A DNA stretch of 64,000 nucleotides from Diadophis punctatus similis (lineage: Eukaryota > Chordata > Lepidosauria > Squamata > Dipsadidae): NCBI GenBank assembly GCA_023053685.1, contig JALIGW010000016.1, positions 3,772,501-3,836,500 on the forward strand. The letters are read 5' to 3'. Under the pieces are notes generated by a model. The model had not been told where the DNA came from. It did no database searches and was given only the letters and a program-made list of their open reading frames with translations. The stretch's first letter is position 1, and every line of letters begins with the position of its first letter. Positions 22,464-35,459 of this stretch are shown piece after piece. The translations under genes were made by a program, and so were the position numbers.

Positions 22464-23042
22464 CAGTGATGGCGAACTTATGGCACGTGTGCCACAGGTG
22501 GCACACGGAGCCATATCGGGAGGGCATGCGAGGCGTTGCCCTATGTCAGCTCCAGCGCACATGCGCGCGCTGGCCAGCTGATTTTTGGCCTTGGGGAAGG
22601 CTGTTCTGCCCTCCGGAGGCTACAGGGAAGCTTCCCTGAAGCCCCGGAGTGCGAAAAATGGCCCAACGGGCAAACCGGAAGTTCAGAAAAACGGACTTCT
22701 GGTTTGCCCATTGTGCTGCTTTTCGCATTCCGGGGCTTCAGGAAGTGGAGACACTGTTTGACCATAATCTGTGCCAAAGGGTGAAAAACAGCACAACGGG
22801 CAAACCGGAAGTCTGTTTTTCTGAACTTCCGGTTTGCCCGTTGGGCCATTTTTTCACCGTCCCAGGCTTCAGTGAGGCCTGTGCGCATACACGGGATGGG
22901 AGATTGTGCGCATGCGCAGGGGGCAGCGCAGGAGGGGTGCGCATGCGTGGGGTGGGAGGGAATGGCTGTGGGCACGTGCGCGCGCACTAGCTGCACACAC
23001 ACACCCTTTTGGCACACGAACCAAAAAAAGTTCGCCACACTG
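22464..23042. mobile_element. hAT MITE, 'GATGGCGAACC' family, with copied filler
   Basis: Left end CAGTGATGGCGAAC, right end TTCGCCACACTG; perfect duplication CTCTAGAC at 22456-22463 and 23043-23050. Two inverted blocks containing CGGGCAAACCGGAAGT flank a 30-bp segment (22742-22771) that also occurs outside the element at 22133-22162. TGCGCATGCGCA lies at 22907-22918. Confidence 0.92.
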
Positions 23043-23148
23043 CTCTAGACAATGGCATTGTCTCAAGGCCCTGACAGTTTCACAATTGGACAGCAACACT
23101 TTGCCCATGAGGGAGCAATTTATTTTGTGGAGAGTAAATAATGAGACA

Positions 23149-23548
23149 CAGGTAGTCCTTGACTTACAACAGATCATTTAGAGACCGTTCAAAGTGACAC
23201 AACAGCACTGAAAAAAGTGAGTTATGACCAGTTTTCACACTTATGACCATTGCAGCATCCCCATGGTTACGTGATCAAAATTCAGATGCTTGGCTATTGA
23301 TTCATATTTGTAACTGTTGCAGTGTCCTGGGGTCACGTGATTACCTTTTTTGTGACCTTCAGACAAGCAAAGTCAACGGGGAAGCCAGATTCACTTAACA
23401 ACTATGTTACTAACCTAACAACTGCAGTGGTTCATTTAGCAACTGAGGGAAGGTAGGTCTTAAATGGGGCAAAATTCACTTAACAAAAGTCTCGCTTAGC
23501 AACAGAAATTTGGGGCTCAATTTATGGTCCTAAGTTGAGGACTACCCG
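23149..23548. mobile_element. 'CAGGTAG' family element, 400 bp
   Basis: Termini CAGGTAGTCCTTGAC and GAGGACTACCCG with the same internal phrases as 6695-7078. The right flank is TA; the left flank has mutated to CA. Confidence 0.85.
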
Positions 23549-24984
23549 TATAGGCGCTTCTTAGTGTTACATAACCTCAGTTGTTGGAACATTACCGAAA
23601 CAGAATTGGAAAGGGAGCAAATTCTGAGGATACTGTATATCCATTATAGGTCATCTTAGTTGAGCTGGCTCAGGACTTCATGGACCCATAAGAATCACTG
23701 GGATGTCTCAAAAAAATAACTTCTCTGACCTTGATCTATGTTGCAAGGAAAATCTACCTTTCGGTGGGTTGACAGTTTGGGATGGATATAATATAATATT
23801 GTCACGGACTAACAAATTTCTGATGGTTGAAACTGTCAGCTGTTATTTTATTCCAGAATGATGAAGGTCCTAAGGTGGTAGAAAGTTCTGTCTCTAATGA
23901 CATGGAATCCACAAAATGTCTGAATTTTATGAGGAAAGTTGTTTATGACAAATATTCCTGCTTTGGATCTAACCTTATTGTGGAGAAGCAAAGCCGTGTT
24001 TAAATACCTTTTGAAGTATTGGGAAGCTCAAATAACTCTCTGATTTTTGGTAGAATTCTGAGCTGTGAAATAGCTTAGTAAATAACGAGAGTATTAGGGG
24101 TACATATAGCCAAATAAATTTAACAGGCAATCATGTTGACAATCTTGTAATGGGTGCTGTTGACAGAAGAAAAATGCTTTGATGCACTTACATCTTTACT
24201 GGCTCATTAACTTCATCACGTACCATTCAACAGTTTTATTGCTTGGGCTTCTTCCATCCTCTGTATATATTGCTGAACTTAGCCTTATTACTATATGGAC
24301 ATGAGATCACTTTATTAAATATATGCCATTTTGTTTCCTGTTCAAGTTTTCTATTCATGGCCCTGAGAAAGAAAATAAGAACTTACCACTGTTGTACAAG
24401 CTAAATGCATTCTGTTTATGCATGCACAGATGAATACAGAAGAGCTTAAGTCATATTTATTCTTTGAATATACAGTATTGGAAATCAAGGCACTAAATAT
24501 GCATTCAACTGACAGGTCAATAGAGATGGCACTCATTCATTCTCAAGTCTAGCCTAACAATCTAAGTTCCTTCTGGGAATGTTCATCAATAATTGAGCTT
24601 TTATATGTCAGAACAGTTAATACTATAGGTATTCTGGTTGGAAGTTAATAAAGGAAAAGAACAAGAATCAGCTTCTGATTGTTATGTTAAGACATTTGTA
24701 TGCAAAAATCAGAAGAAAAGGAATGTTAGAAGGCATTAAAAAGGCATGCAATACCTTTTCTATTTCTTTTTTCAGACACAAATAAAATAAAATAGAAAAC
24801 CCCATCAGCTTTTCTGGCCTCCCTGGTAAATTGAACACTACCCACCCATCCTTGAATCAGCAGAACATTATATCAACATGAAATTTGCTGTGTCCGTTGC
24901 CAATTATTAAACTGCCACTTCTGTTTCAAGGCACTGCAGTCATCTGACTTTTCCCCAAGGGAACAGGCGGCATAAATGTAAACA
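23549..24984. other. unique AT-rich DNA, nothing recognised
   Basis: No feature supported. Confidence 0.55.
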
Positions 24985-25219
24985 AGGTGGCGCAGTAGTT
25001 AAATGCAGCACTGCAGGCTACTGCTAGTTCAGCAGTTCAGCTGTTCAAATCTCACCAGGCTCAAGGTTGACTCAGCCTTCCATCCTTCCGAGGTCGGTAA
25101 AATGAGGACCCAGATTGTTGGGGGCAATATGCTGAACTCTGTAAACCGCTTAGAGAGGGCTGTAAAGCACTATGAAGCGGTATATAAGTCTAAGTACTAT
25201 TGCTAAGTCTAAGTGCTAT
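24985..25219 (+). mobile_element. tRNA-derived SINE, family A
   Basis: Matches the copy at 1190 closely (GTAAAATGAGGACCCAG, GAAGCGGTATATAAGTC) but lacks about 20 bp in the tRNA-like head. Confidence 0.88.
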
Positions 25220-26053
25220 CTTGAGGCTGCCTGGGGTGGTGTTGAAGGAGGAAAACACAAACTAGTTACATAGGTGTAACTAAGGATGAGTTTTTAAAAC
25301 ATCACAGGGACACAACAGAAAGATGTTGCCAGGGGATGCTTATGCCAAAATGAAATGCAAATAGGTATGCAAAGTTTATTTCTGGTTTGTACAGGTTTCT
25401 GTATATAGTGACCATAATCTCCACTTGACTAACTTTATCTTGATTTCCTCTCCAGTCGTAATCCTTACATCATCTTCCTTGTACCTCCCTTTACAGTGTC
25501 ACCTTAATTCAGTGTTCCTCACTTGTACCTTTATTGCAAATTTACTTGTATTTCCAGTGCCATCTGACTCTGCTCTTCCAAATGTACTGGACCCCTTATC
25601 CATCCTTAGTTTCTCCTCATATCTTTAGCAGAACTGGCATTAGCATTTGACATGGCAAAGGAAATGCCAGAATTCATGGCTTTCTCCAGCTCATGCAATC
25701 AAGTTAGCATGATTTAAAACTAGGAACTGGTTTTCTTAGAAACGAGATGTTGCCTCACCATCTTCTTTGTTATTGCAAACTGCTTCAGGCACTCAACATA
25801 GTATTATGAGAGCCCAAGTGCATTTTGGGGCCACAAAGTTTTTGCTGGTAAGGCTCTTCTCTTGCACTTGCACTTTGTTCCTGTCACTTGCTCAGTGGGA
25901 GGGAAAATAGATGGTGACTTGGTAGTGATGCTCAACATAGAGATGGCAGAGTAAGTACTTGTAGCTGCTATTCTTCTTTCTGGTGGACAATAATCTTGTT
26001 GAAAATGGAACTGATTGGCTAACACAATGTATCACCTTGCAACCAAGAGAATC
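25220..26053. other. unique DNA, nothing recognised
   Basis: No feature supported. Confidence 0.55.
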
Positions 26054-26061
26054 ACCTACTT

Positions 26062-26197
26062 CAGTGTTTCCCAACCTTGGCAAGTTGAAGATGTCTGGAC
26101 TTCAACTCCCAGAATTCCCCAGCCAGCAAATGCTGGCTGGCGAATTCTGAGAGTTGAAGTCCAGACATCTTCAACTTGCCAAGGTTGGGAAACACTG
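26062..26197. mobile_element. 136-bp palindromic hAT MITE
   Basis: Same family as 20340-20475; perfect duplication ACCTACTT at 26054-26061 and 26198-26205. Confidence 0.95.
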
Positions 26198-26205
26198 ACC
26201 TACTT

Positions 26206-26340
26206 TATGAACCTAAAGACAGTAATGCTATTATCTGTGAACTGCCTAGAGTCCGTTGGAATGGGGTGGTGCCTGAATTGAATTAAATAAACTTAATTGA
26301 ACCACCTTGCCATCTTAATTGAACCACCTTGCCATCTTCA
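26206..26340 (+). repeat. L2-like 3' tail followed by a 22-bp tandem duplication
   Basis: GTGAACTGCCTAGAGTCCG then GAATGGGGTGGT is an L2-type ending. TTAATTGAACCACCTTGCC plus ATC occurs twice in tandem at about 26293-26336. Confidence 0.6.
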
Positions 26341-26783
26341 TATCTAAATGAAGTAAAAAGTTGCTGGCTGGAGGAAAGATCTTCTTGATCATGGCCCCTT
26401 TCTATATTTTGACAGGCATTCTCCAATAACAAAATGGCATCCTTATTCTACTGCACAAAATCTAACTGTGCTGAAATTCAGTCTTTCTCCCAGCCTTACA
26501 GTGGGATATCTACCATGCTGAGGACAGCAATCTGACTGAACCAATAAAAATACCACCATTCCATCACTATGTTTTCACTACTCAGCACCGAATGACGGAA
26601 ACATTTCATTCTGCCTAAGTGGTTGGTTGACCATGCACCCTGTGCTTGCTGTTTCTCATTATCCTTTATATTAAATTCACCTGTACATCCAGCACCTTAG
26701 CTACCTGTTTAAGTCCTCCTCCTAGTTTTTCAGGTAGTTGAACCTGATTTTCCAGGCCAATCTTTTTAACCTCCTGTATTTAA
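26341..26783. other. unique DNA, nothing recognised
   Basis: No feature supported. Confidence 0.55.
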
Positions 26784-26935
26784 CAGATTAACAGAGTTGG
26801 AAGGGACCTTGCAGGTCATCTAGTCCAACCCCCTGCCCAAGCAGGAGACCCTATATCTGCCTCTACCTAGGATCGAACTCACAACCTCCTGATTGTGAGG
26901 CAAGAGCTCTACCTCTAGGCCACAGCATTGAAAAG
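26784..26935 (-). mobile_element. tRNA-derived SINE with CR1-type 3' tail
   Basis: On the minus strand a tRNA-like head with GTAGAGCTCTTGCC and a B box GAGTTCGATCC is followed by GGGGGTTGGACTAGATGACC and AAGGTCCCTTCCAACTCTG, which is the CR1 3' end. This tRNA plus CR1-tail design is known from reptile SINEs; here it implies CR1-driven retroposition. Confidence 0.85.
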
Positions 26936-27517
26936 GCTTAGAAAGGATAGGGCTGTTGCAGTTGGATGCCATTCTTTTTTACTCTGTGCTAAAACTAGGT
27001 GTGTTCGTCTATAAAGACTGCCACTTTTAAAGATCTTAGAAAAGCAGTAGCAAAGCAATTGCCTTATTTAATATCCACTGCTCTTTGATTATAAACACAT
27101 TTTACTGGTAAATTGCAAACATATTTTACTGGTAAAGTCAAGATTTACAAAAACATTTATGTTATCTGTTTTACATAACTAACAAATAATAGAAATTTCA
27201 AATGGGGAGTACATAATATATAGCAAATATAAAGTTGGGTTATCTTTGGAACAGGAAAAAAAACTTGAATCAGGAGCTGATAATGTCAAGTAAACTGGCT
27301 CAATAATCAGATAAAACAAGTAGTTAAAAAAGCATTTCTCTATACAATGAAACCAACAATGTTATTTCTTTAAACCTATAATCCAGAGGGAAAACACGCT
27401 TAGGTGCTCTTGGATCTGTCAATATCTTACTTCATTCTGTAATTTTCTACTAATATTCCAGTTTTGTGATTAAAAGTTCTACAGAGAGAAATAATAATTA
27501 ATTATAATTTATGTTTG
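26936..27517. other. AT-rich unique DNA, nothing recognised
   Basis: ATTTTACTGGTAAA occurs twice near 27100-27137. No other feature. Confidence 0.55.
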
Positions 27518-27890
27518 TAGGGGTGTCAAACTCAAGGCCCGGGGACTAGATCTGGCCCACAGGGTGCTTAGATCCGGCCCACAGGGCTGTCCTGGAAACA
27601 GCGAAGAATCGACCTGTGGTGCCTTTGTCAGCAAAAATGGAGCTCAGGAGGGCTGCGTGCGGCCCTCCTGAGCTCTGTTTTCACTGGCAGAGGGTTGAAG
27701 GAGGCCGTCGCAGCCGAAAACAGAGCTTGGGAACCCATTTCCACTAGCAGAGAGCTCGGGCCACCACAGGCGCCCCCAACAGGAGTGATGTTGAGCTGGC
27801 CACGCCCACCCTGGCCATGCTCACCCCAGCCTCCCAAGGTCAAACACAACCCTGATGCGGCCCTCAATGAAATTGAATTTGACACCCCTG
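27518..27890. mobile_element. hAT element, 'GGTGTCAAACTC' family
   Basis: Left GGGGTGTCAAACTCAAGGCC, right AATTTGACACCCCTG; the left CA of the terminus is lost. TTGTAG on both sides is a probable partial duplication. The interior reads CCCACAGGG and GGAGCTCAGGAGG / CCTCCTGAGCTC as inverted repeats. Confidence 0.85.
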
Positions 27891-29527
<1,637 letters not shown>

Positions 29528-29559
29528 GAAGGAAAAGTGTGTTTGTGTTCTACCAGGGG

Positions 29560-30125
29560 CCAGAAAGAGATGGATTGGATTAAAGGACAGCATTGAGGCA
29601 CTTATCATAGCAGCACAAGAAGGCACTAAGCACCAGATCCATAGAAGGAGGGGTCTACCACACCAGACAGAACCTGAAGTGCAGACTATGCAGAGAGGTC
29701 CCAGGGACAGTCCAACATATGGTGGCAGGATATAAGATGCTGGCATGAACAAGTAGCTGGCATTGTGTAAAGGAACATCTGCACAGTGTATGGGCTAGAC
29801 CTCCCAAGTCTAATGGGAGATTCCTCAGAAGGTTGTGGAGAATAACAGGACTAAGATCCTGTGGGATTTCCAGAACCATACAGACAAACAGGTACTGACC
29901 GACCGACCAGGCATCACAGTGATAGACAAGGACAGACTACAGCAGTGGTTATAGATGTAGCAGTGCCAGGAGGAACTAGTGAGGTTATGGACAGTAAAGG
30001 CCAAAATGGTCCTAGTGGTATAGGAGCACTTGAGTCTCAGATCCCAGGAATAACACCTCTGATAGAGGACCTGAGATTGAGGAAGACACATACTAATCAT
30101 AGGGAACTTCTAGGATTCAGCAACT
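29560..30125 (+). mobile_element. R4/Dong-type LINE, ORF C-terminal remnant
   Basis: Translated pieces in shifting frames show VYHTRQNLKCRLCREVPGTV-like sequence followed by QHMVAG (the zinc-knuckle of LINEs with a restriction-like endonuclease; its last Cys is changed to Tyr), then TDRPTRHHSDRQGQTTAVVI followed by DVAVP. The latter fits the PD...D nuclease core, TAVVIDVA, known in R2/R4-type LINEs. Several frameshifts and stops show an old dead copy. It directly follows the compound microsatellite. The clade is assigned from memory. Confidence 0.72.
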
Positions 30126-30714
30126 CAAATAATTGCAAAATTCTGGCTGCATGCAAACAAGAAGCTTCATTTTCAAAAGGAAGGTTTTCATTAAATTATG
30201 GAAGATTCTTTCAGATTCTCAATGTCATATCTCTGGATTTGCTGAATGCCGACAACAATATAATTCCAAATCTCCTTGGCTGGAATCTGGCTGGGATTGA
30301 TTGACATTCCTCAATCGACTGATTTACATTTCTATGCTACTCTATTCCCAGTGAAATTCACACACAGTTTCTAACGTCATTATGCAAGTTGTTGACCATC
30401 ACATCTTGAATCGGAGAAAACTATGGTATATGATATTGTAAATATTAGGTAGAGAGGGAAGGGGACAGAAAATATGTTCATGTGGATTGTGTTATGATAA
30501 AATGTCCTAAACTGGGGTTACTGTTCTGAGAATATTTCACTTTCGAATGCCATACAAAGAAATATCTGTGAACTGTTTTTAGATTTGCTTCATTTTTTTT
30601 ATCAGGAAAGCAAAATCTCGGCATGAGCTGAAATTAGTAAAAGAATAATTTTAAAAAGGCTCCTTTACATGTATTCAAAGTAAAAGGGGGGAAAAAAGAA
30701 TCAGTATGCCATCT
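30126..30714. other. unique DNA, nothing recognised
   Basis: No feature supported. Confidence 0.5.
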
Positions 30715-31190
30715 GTTCAGCAAAATGGTAAAAAGGTAGCGGATAACAAAGAAAAGGCAGAGCTATTCAGTTCTTTTTTTGGTTCTGTCTTCTTAAAAAA
30801 ACCAATTATGTGTTCCATCTGGAAATTCTGAAGGCTAGAAAGGGAGAGAAAACCGAAGCTTGAGAATGATAGAAATATGGTGAGGGAATACCTCTTTACT
30901 TTGAGTTTAAACCTCCAGGACCAGATGCAGCCTAGCATACTGAAAGAACTACTTGATGATTTCACCAAACCCTTATATTATCTCTTTTTAAAAAATCCTG
31001 AAGAGCTGCCAAAGTGCTAAATAACTAAAGAAAAGCATATATTGCACATATCTTTTTTTTAAAAAAAGTTGGGGACAGTAAGTTTCAACAAGCTAAAGAC
31101 CAATTACTCTGACAACAATACCTACAGAAATTCTAAAGCAAGATCATAAGAAAACAGATTTAGCTATCACTAAACAGCCTGTGACCCATT
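30715..31190 (+). mobile_element. decayed CR1 LINE, region before the RT domain
   Basis: Broken frames give AELFSSFFGSVFL, then VREYLFTLSLN, GPDAA and TKPLYYLFLKN, in the order seen before the RT core of CR1 ORF2. Many stops. It probably belongs to the same old copy as 32165-32480. Confidence 0.65.
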
Positions 31191-31338
31191 GGACCTTCTT
31201 TTGACAGAAAGGTACTGCAGTCTCATATGAACAGAATGAACATTAAATTTTTGGCTGACTACGTTTTTTTTTTAATTCAAATGCTGGATGGTTGCATGAT
31301 CATTTAAGAAGAGACTATATCATAAACAGAAAAGTTTT

Positions 31339-31342
<4 letters not shown>

Positions 31343-31402
<60 letters not shown>
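31343..31402. repeat. (GATT)n microsatellite
   Basis: Pure GATT units. On the minus strand this is the (CAAT)n tail of the adjoining retroposon. Confidence 0.97.
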
Positions 31403-31407
<5 letters not shown>

Positions 31408-31800
31408 CTATGCCGCCCTACTCCATGAGGACTCAGGGTGGCGTACAACATTTTAAAAACAATTTAAAAAGAGTTTAAAAAAAGACATACAAAACCATGC
31501 ATACATGGGGGAAAGTTGTCTCAAAATCACCCCGCCTGCAGGAAGAACCGTGTCTTAATGGCTTTTCGGAAGGCCAGCAAGGTGGGGATAATTCGGATCT
31601 CTGGGGGTACTTGGTTCCAGAGAACAGGGGCCCCTACAGAGAAGGCCCTCCCCCTAGGCCCCGCCAGCCGGCATTGTTTGGCTGATGGGACCCGGAGGAG
31701 ACCCACTCTGTGGGACCTAACCGGTCGAAGGGAAGTATGAGGCAGGATGCGATCCGGAGGTAACCTAGTCCTAAGCCATGTAGTGGAATGCGAACCTCAA
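31403..31800 (-). mobile_element. LINE 3' end inserted in the CR1 copy
   Basis: On the minus strand a GC-rich block with CGGAACCAAGTACC-like codons leads to TTGTACGCCACCCTGAGTCC and AGTAGGGCGGCATAGAAG, ending in the CAAT repeat. A related end is at 39330-39460. The clade is unresolved (L2- or R4-like 3' end). It separates two pieces of the older CR1. Confidence 0.6.
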
Positions 31801-32164
31801 TAATAAGTCAATGTTTCCCTACCCTAAAAAGATAAATAGGAAGACCATGGGCAGGTAAAAAAAAGCAGTGGGAGCAAGAGCTGACTTCCTACTGGGTTCT
31901 CCATCGACTTTACTTGAGCTAGCAGGGAGTTTCGGATCACATGACCGCGGGCCACAACTTTGCAAACAAAACTGGTCTGAACATCATGAAAATTGAATAG
32001 AAATAATAATATGCCTTGATTTTAGCAAAGTACTTCATGTCATACTGATCAGCAACCCAGTTAGATATGAATGGATATCATGATCATCAAGGGGATGTAT
32101 AGCTGTTACAAAGATCAAACTGAATGAATATTTATCAGTAGTTCTTATTTAAATCAAAAAAGAT
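31801..32164 (+). mobile_element. probable continuation of decayed CR1
   Basis: The translated phrase CLDFSKVLHVILI near 32015-32055 resembles the LDFSKAFDTVSH motif of CR1 reverse transcriptase. The rest is too decayed to follow. Confidence 0.45.
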
Positions 32165-32480
32165 ATCATACAGGATGCTCCAAGGAACAGTTCTGGGTCC
32201 TCTATTCTTTAATGTTTTGATGAATGAATTGGATGAAGAGATAGAAGGAAAGCTTATCAAATTTTCAGATGTTACAAAATTGGGAGAGAGAGAGAGCTAA
32301 TGACCTTGAAAACAGAAACAAAATTCAAAACATCTTTCTTGATAGGTTGAAGAAACGAGCTGCAAGTGATATAATGAAATTTTACAGCGATAAGTGCGAA
32401 GTTCTTTGGTTAGAAAACCAAAATCAGATGCATAGGAACACAGAGTCCTTGGGTTACAGCAGCAGTTGGGACCAGAATTT
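32165..32480 (+). mobile_element. decayed CR1 reverse-transcriptase segment
   Basis: Frames give MLQGTVLGPLFFNVLMNELD, then GKLIKFSDVTKLG (degenerate FADDTKLG, the catalytic loop with both Asp positions altered or shifted) and CEVLWLENQNQMHR, in the CR1 order. It is dead. Confidence 0.75.
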
Positions 32481-32925
32481 TCATCACTTAGTGATATACT
32501 TGTAAGGCACATGACCACATTGCCTTGCAACAGTAATTCCAACAGTCCCAGTGGCATTTGTAATCCCAGGACTATATGGGTCATTAACTGAGGACTTCAC
32601 ATGCCCATGATGTGGGAAGAGATGGGAGTCCCAAACAAGTGGGTGAGATCTGTGGCTGAGACCTGTTGGTGCCATGGCTAGGCACTACAGAGAACAGGTG
32701 GAGGTGTGGGTGCTGCAGGCAGATGCAATGGTTGTGGGCAGGTGGGTATGCAAGTGCCACAGATAGGCACTACATAGCACAGGCAGTTCATGGGTGCCAT
32801 GGCTGGGCAATTCTACAAAAGTATAATTTCTGAATTACAAGAAGAAATAATTCCAGTCTATTCTGCTTTGATCAGACTCGAACATGTAAAGGATGTACTT
32901 GGGGAAAGAATGAGGGGCCATTAGT
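32481..32925. repeat. possible decayed 'CAGGTAG'-type element, then unique DNA
   Basis: GACCACATTGCCTTGCAAC and GGGTCATTAACTGAGGACT recall a variant of the TA-flanked CAGGTAG family. Termini are not found. Beyond 32600 the sequence is GT-rich with short internal similarities (GGCACTACA twice). Confidence 0.35.
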
Positions 32926-32972
32926 AAGAGGGAGGGAGGGAGGGAGGGAGGGAAGGAAGGAAGGAAGGAAGG
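32926..32972. repeat. (GGGA)n(GGAA)n microsatellite
   Basis: GGGA units switch to GGAA units near 32952. Confidence 0.95.
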
Positions 32973-33403
32973 ATGCTAGATGCAAGAAAGTAAAAAAAAT
33001 ATGAGAAAGAAATTAAAATGAACTTGCTTTGATTTGAAGATAGAGCTGGACTATTTAAAAGATCTGATATTTTTAGAATGGCTACCTCCAATAGTTGACA
33101 AACATCCATAGGTGAGAACATACAAGAATGAGGGTATGGGAAATCAAGCAACATTTATATGTTTGCTATTTTGCAGAATTAAATCCTGGCTATTTTATTT
33201 CAGTAATCTTTGCATAATTTTGGTCATGATGAATTTGCCAGACTTTATATCAATGTCATTGGCCCATTGACAAGATTTAGTAATAATTAACCGGATCGAT
33301 GGTCACAATTTTATCACCTACTCTTTGTAGTATGGCTATTAGCTACAAGAACAGCAAATCTCATTAATCTGTGATTCATTTATCAGCTAATTACCTAAAT
33401 ATA
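32973..33403. other. AT-rich unique DNA, nothing recognised
   Basis: No feature supported. Confidence 0.55.
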
Positions 33404-33405
33404 TA

Positions 33406-33534
33406 CCCTCTTTCCCCAAAAATAAGACATCCCCTGATAATAAGCCCAATCGGGCTTTTGAGTGCATGGCAATAAGGCCAAACACTCAGAGTTCAAAAAA
33501 TATAAGTCAGGGTCTTATTTTCGGGGAAACACGG
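33406..33534. mobile_element. 129-bp TA-flanked MITE, 'ATAAGAC' related family
   Basis: Ends CCCTCTTTCCCCAAAAATAA and TTATTTTCGGGGAAACACGG, flanked by TA (33404-33405, 33535-33536). The terminus CCGTGTTTCCCCGAAAATAA followed by GAC is similar in plan to CCGTATTTTTCGGAGTATAA followed by GAC of the larger family. Confidence 0.85.
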
Positions 33535-33536
33535 TA

Positions 33537-34213
33537 CATATAGAATTAGAATTAACCTCTTGGCCCAAAACCTTGTATGTAGAGAGTACAACAACTTAAA
33601 ACATTAAAAAGTGTTATAATTCTCCTATTATTTTTATTGATAATATAACAGGATGGTTCTCATTAGATGCTGTAATGTCAGCTTCTTTGTGTCATGCAAA
33701 TCAGCGGGCACCACAACATAACATTAGAAAAATAAATAGAAATCGGGGGGAAATCTTGTTCTGGAAACATTACAAACTACATCTTTCCTTTGAAGAGAAG
33801 TCATTTCTCTTTCATCAAATTGAAAAAGAAATGAGGAGGAAAAGCGTTGTGGCTTTCCATGTTTCAATTAATCACAAAAGAAGATTTATAGCATAGAGCT
33901 CCTTCCATTAGACTTTTACCATAGTGGTGTTACTGCCACCTCCATCACAAGTCTATAGACTTTATAAATTGTTGCAGAATTTTTTCCTTCCCCTGAAAAT
34001 GAATTGGAAATGCCATGCAAACAATTCTCTGCCCTCAGATTTTGGAGGATTTTGAAAGGGGCCGACATCTCCAATCAGGAGCAAACATTGGAAATTACAG
34101 ACACACACCAAGATATCTTGTCTCCAAGCTCCTATAAATCAAAAGCAGCTCACCGAAATGAAAGAAGAAAAAAGAAACCTGGAAGGCAACTGGAGTTGGT
34201 TCAAAGCTACCTA
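33537..34213. other. unique DNA, nothing recognised
   Basis: The small plus frame 33675-33896 has no recognisable motif. Confidence 0.5.
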
Positions 34214-34215
34214 TA

Positions 34216-34569
34216 CAGGTAATGCTCGACTTATGTCCACAATTGAGCCCAAAATTTCTATTATTAAGCAATACCATTTATGATCTTTCTCACCACAGTT
34301 GTTAAGTGAATCACTGCAGTTGTTAAGTTAGTAACAAAGCTGTTAAGTGAATATGGCTTCCCAATTGACTTTGCTTAGCAGAAGATCGGAAAAGGTGATC
34401 GCGTGACCATGGGACACTGCAACCATCATAAATTTGAACCAAGCATCTGACTTTTGATCATGTGCCCAAGGGGATGCTGCAATTGTCATAAGTGTGAAAA
34501 ATGGTCATAAGTCAATTTTCAGTGCCATCAAACAGTCACTAAATGACCTTTAGTTAGTGAAGACTACTG
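34216..34569. mobile_element. 'CAGGTAG' family element, reversed copy
   Basis: TA-flanked; left CAGGTAATGCTCGAC, right GAAGACTACTG. The interior is the reverse complement of 6695-7078. Confidence 0.85.
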
Positions 34570-34757
34570 TACTCTTTTGATATGTATAGGATACAGAAGT
34601 ATCCCATTCCATCCAATCCCTAAATTTAAATTAAATTTATTTTAAACTTCTGATCCATGAAGGATTTCAGGATTTCACCTGCAACTCAGTCTACTTTGTA
34701 AACTCTGTTTCCATTGCTTTTGTACTTCCATCTTCAGGCTCTGGTGATGCCCTATTG

Positions 34758-35451
34758 CAGGGGTGGGTTCCTCCTGGTTCGGACCGGATCGCCCGAACCG
34801 TTAGCGATCCGCTGGTGATGTCACGTTACTGCATCAGCCGGTGCCAGTCTGTGTGTGCCGCCATCTTTTTTTTGTTCAGCTCAGGGGTGAGTTGCTCACT
34901 TACCAAGACCGGTGCGCTGCTCCGCGTTTCTTCATGCTTCATGCACGCGCGCTACGTGCACGCACCCCCTCGTGCGATTTTGCTTCTGCACATGCGCGGA
35001 AGCAAAATCGTGCCAAAATCTCACGAGGGATGTGCGCACGCACAAGATTTCGGTGCAATTTTGTTTCCGCACATGCGCAGAAACAAAATCGCCCAAAAAT
35101 TCAAAAAAAACAATGGCGGCGCGCGTGACTGCTCGATGAAGACAGTACCAGAGCAGTCGTGCGCAAATTGGGTTATTGGCAGGTCCCTACCGGAGCTACG
35201 CACTGGACCGCACCGGTAGGAACCCACCCCTGGTTCAGCTGCTCGAAAAAGCCCACCCCCGGGTTAATACTGACCTTTATTTCTTCGGCCGAAGCACAGC
35301 TGATCAGCTCCTCAGCTGTGTTTCGGGCTGATTTCAGCTCCTGAGCATGCGCAGAAGCCTAATTGCACAGGTGGATGCGAGCGGAGCGAGCCCGCACAAG
35401 CAAAACGTTGCAATGCGAACCGTTGGGGAAGGTATGTGGAACCTACCCCTG
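34758..35451. mobile_element. hAT MITE 'GGTGGGTTCC' family, outer of a nested pair
   Basis: Left CAGGGGTGGGTTCCTCC, right GGAACCTACCCCTG; duplication CCCTATTG / CCCTACTG (34750-34757, 35452-35459), 7 of 8. Split by the inner element 34882-35232; the remaining body is 343 bp and closely resembles the element at 45882-46204. Confidence 0.9.
34882..35232. mobile_element. hAT MITE, inner of a nested pair
   Basis: Left CAGGGGTGAGTTGCTCAC, right GGAACCCACCCCTG; perfect duplication GTTCAGCT at 34874-34881 and 35233-35240. Interior inverted repeats of GATTTTGCTTCTGCACATGC type. Same subfamily as 58910-59346. Confidence 0.93.
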
Positions 35452-35459
35452 CCCTACTG

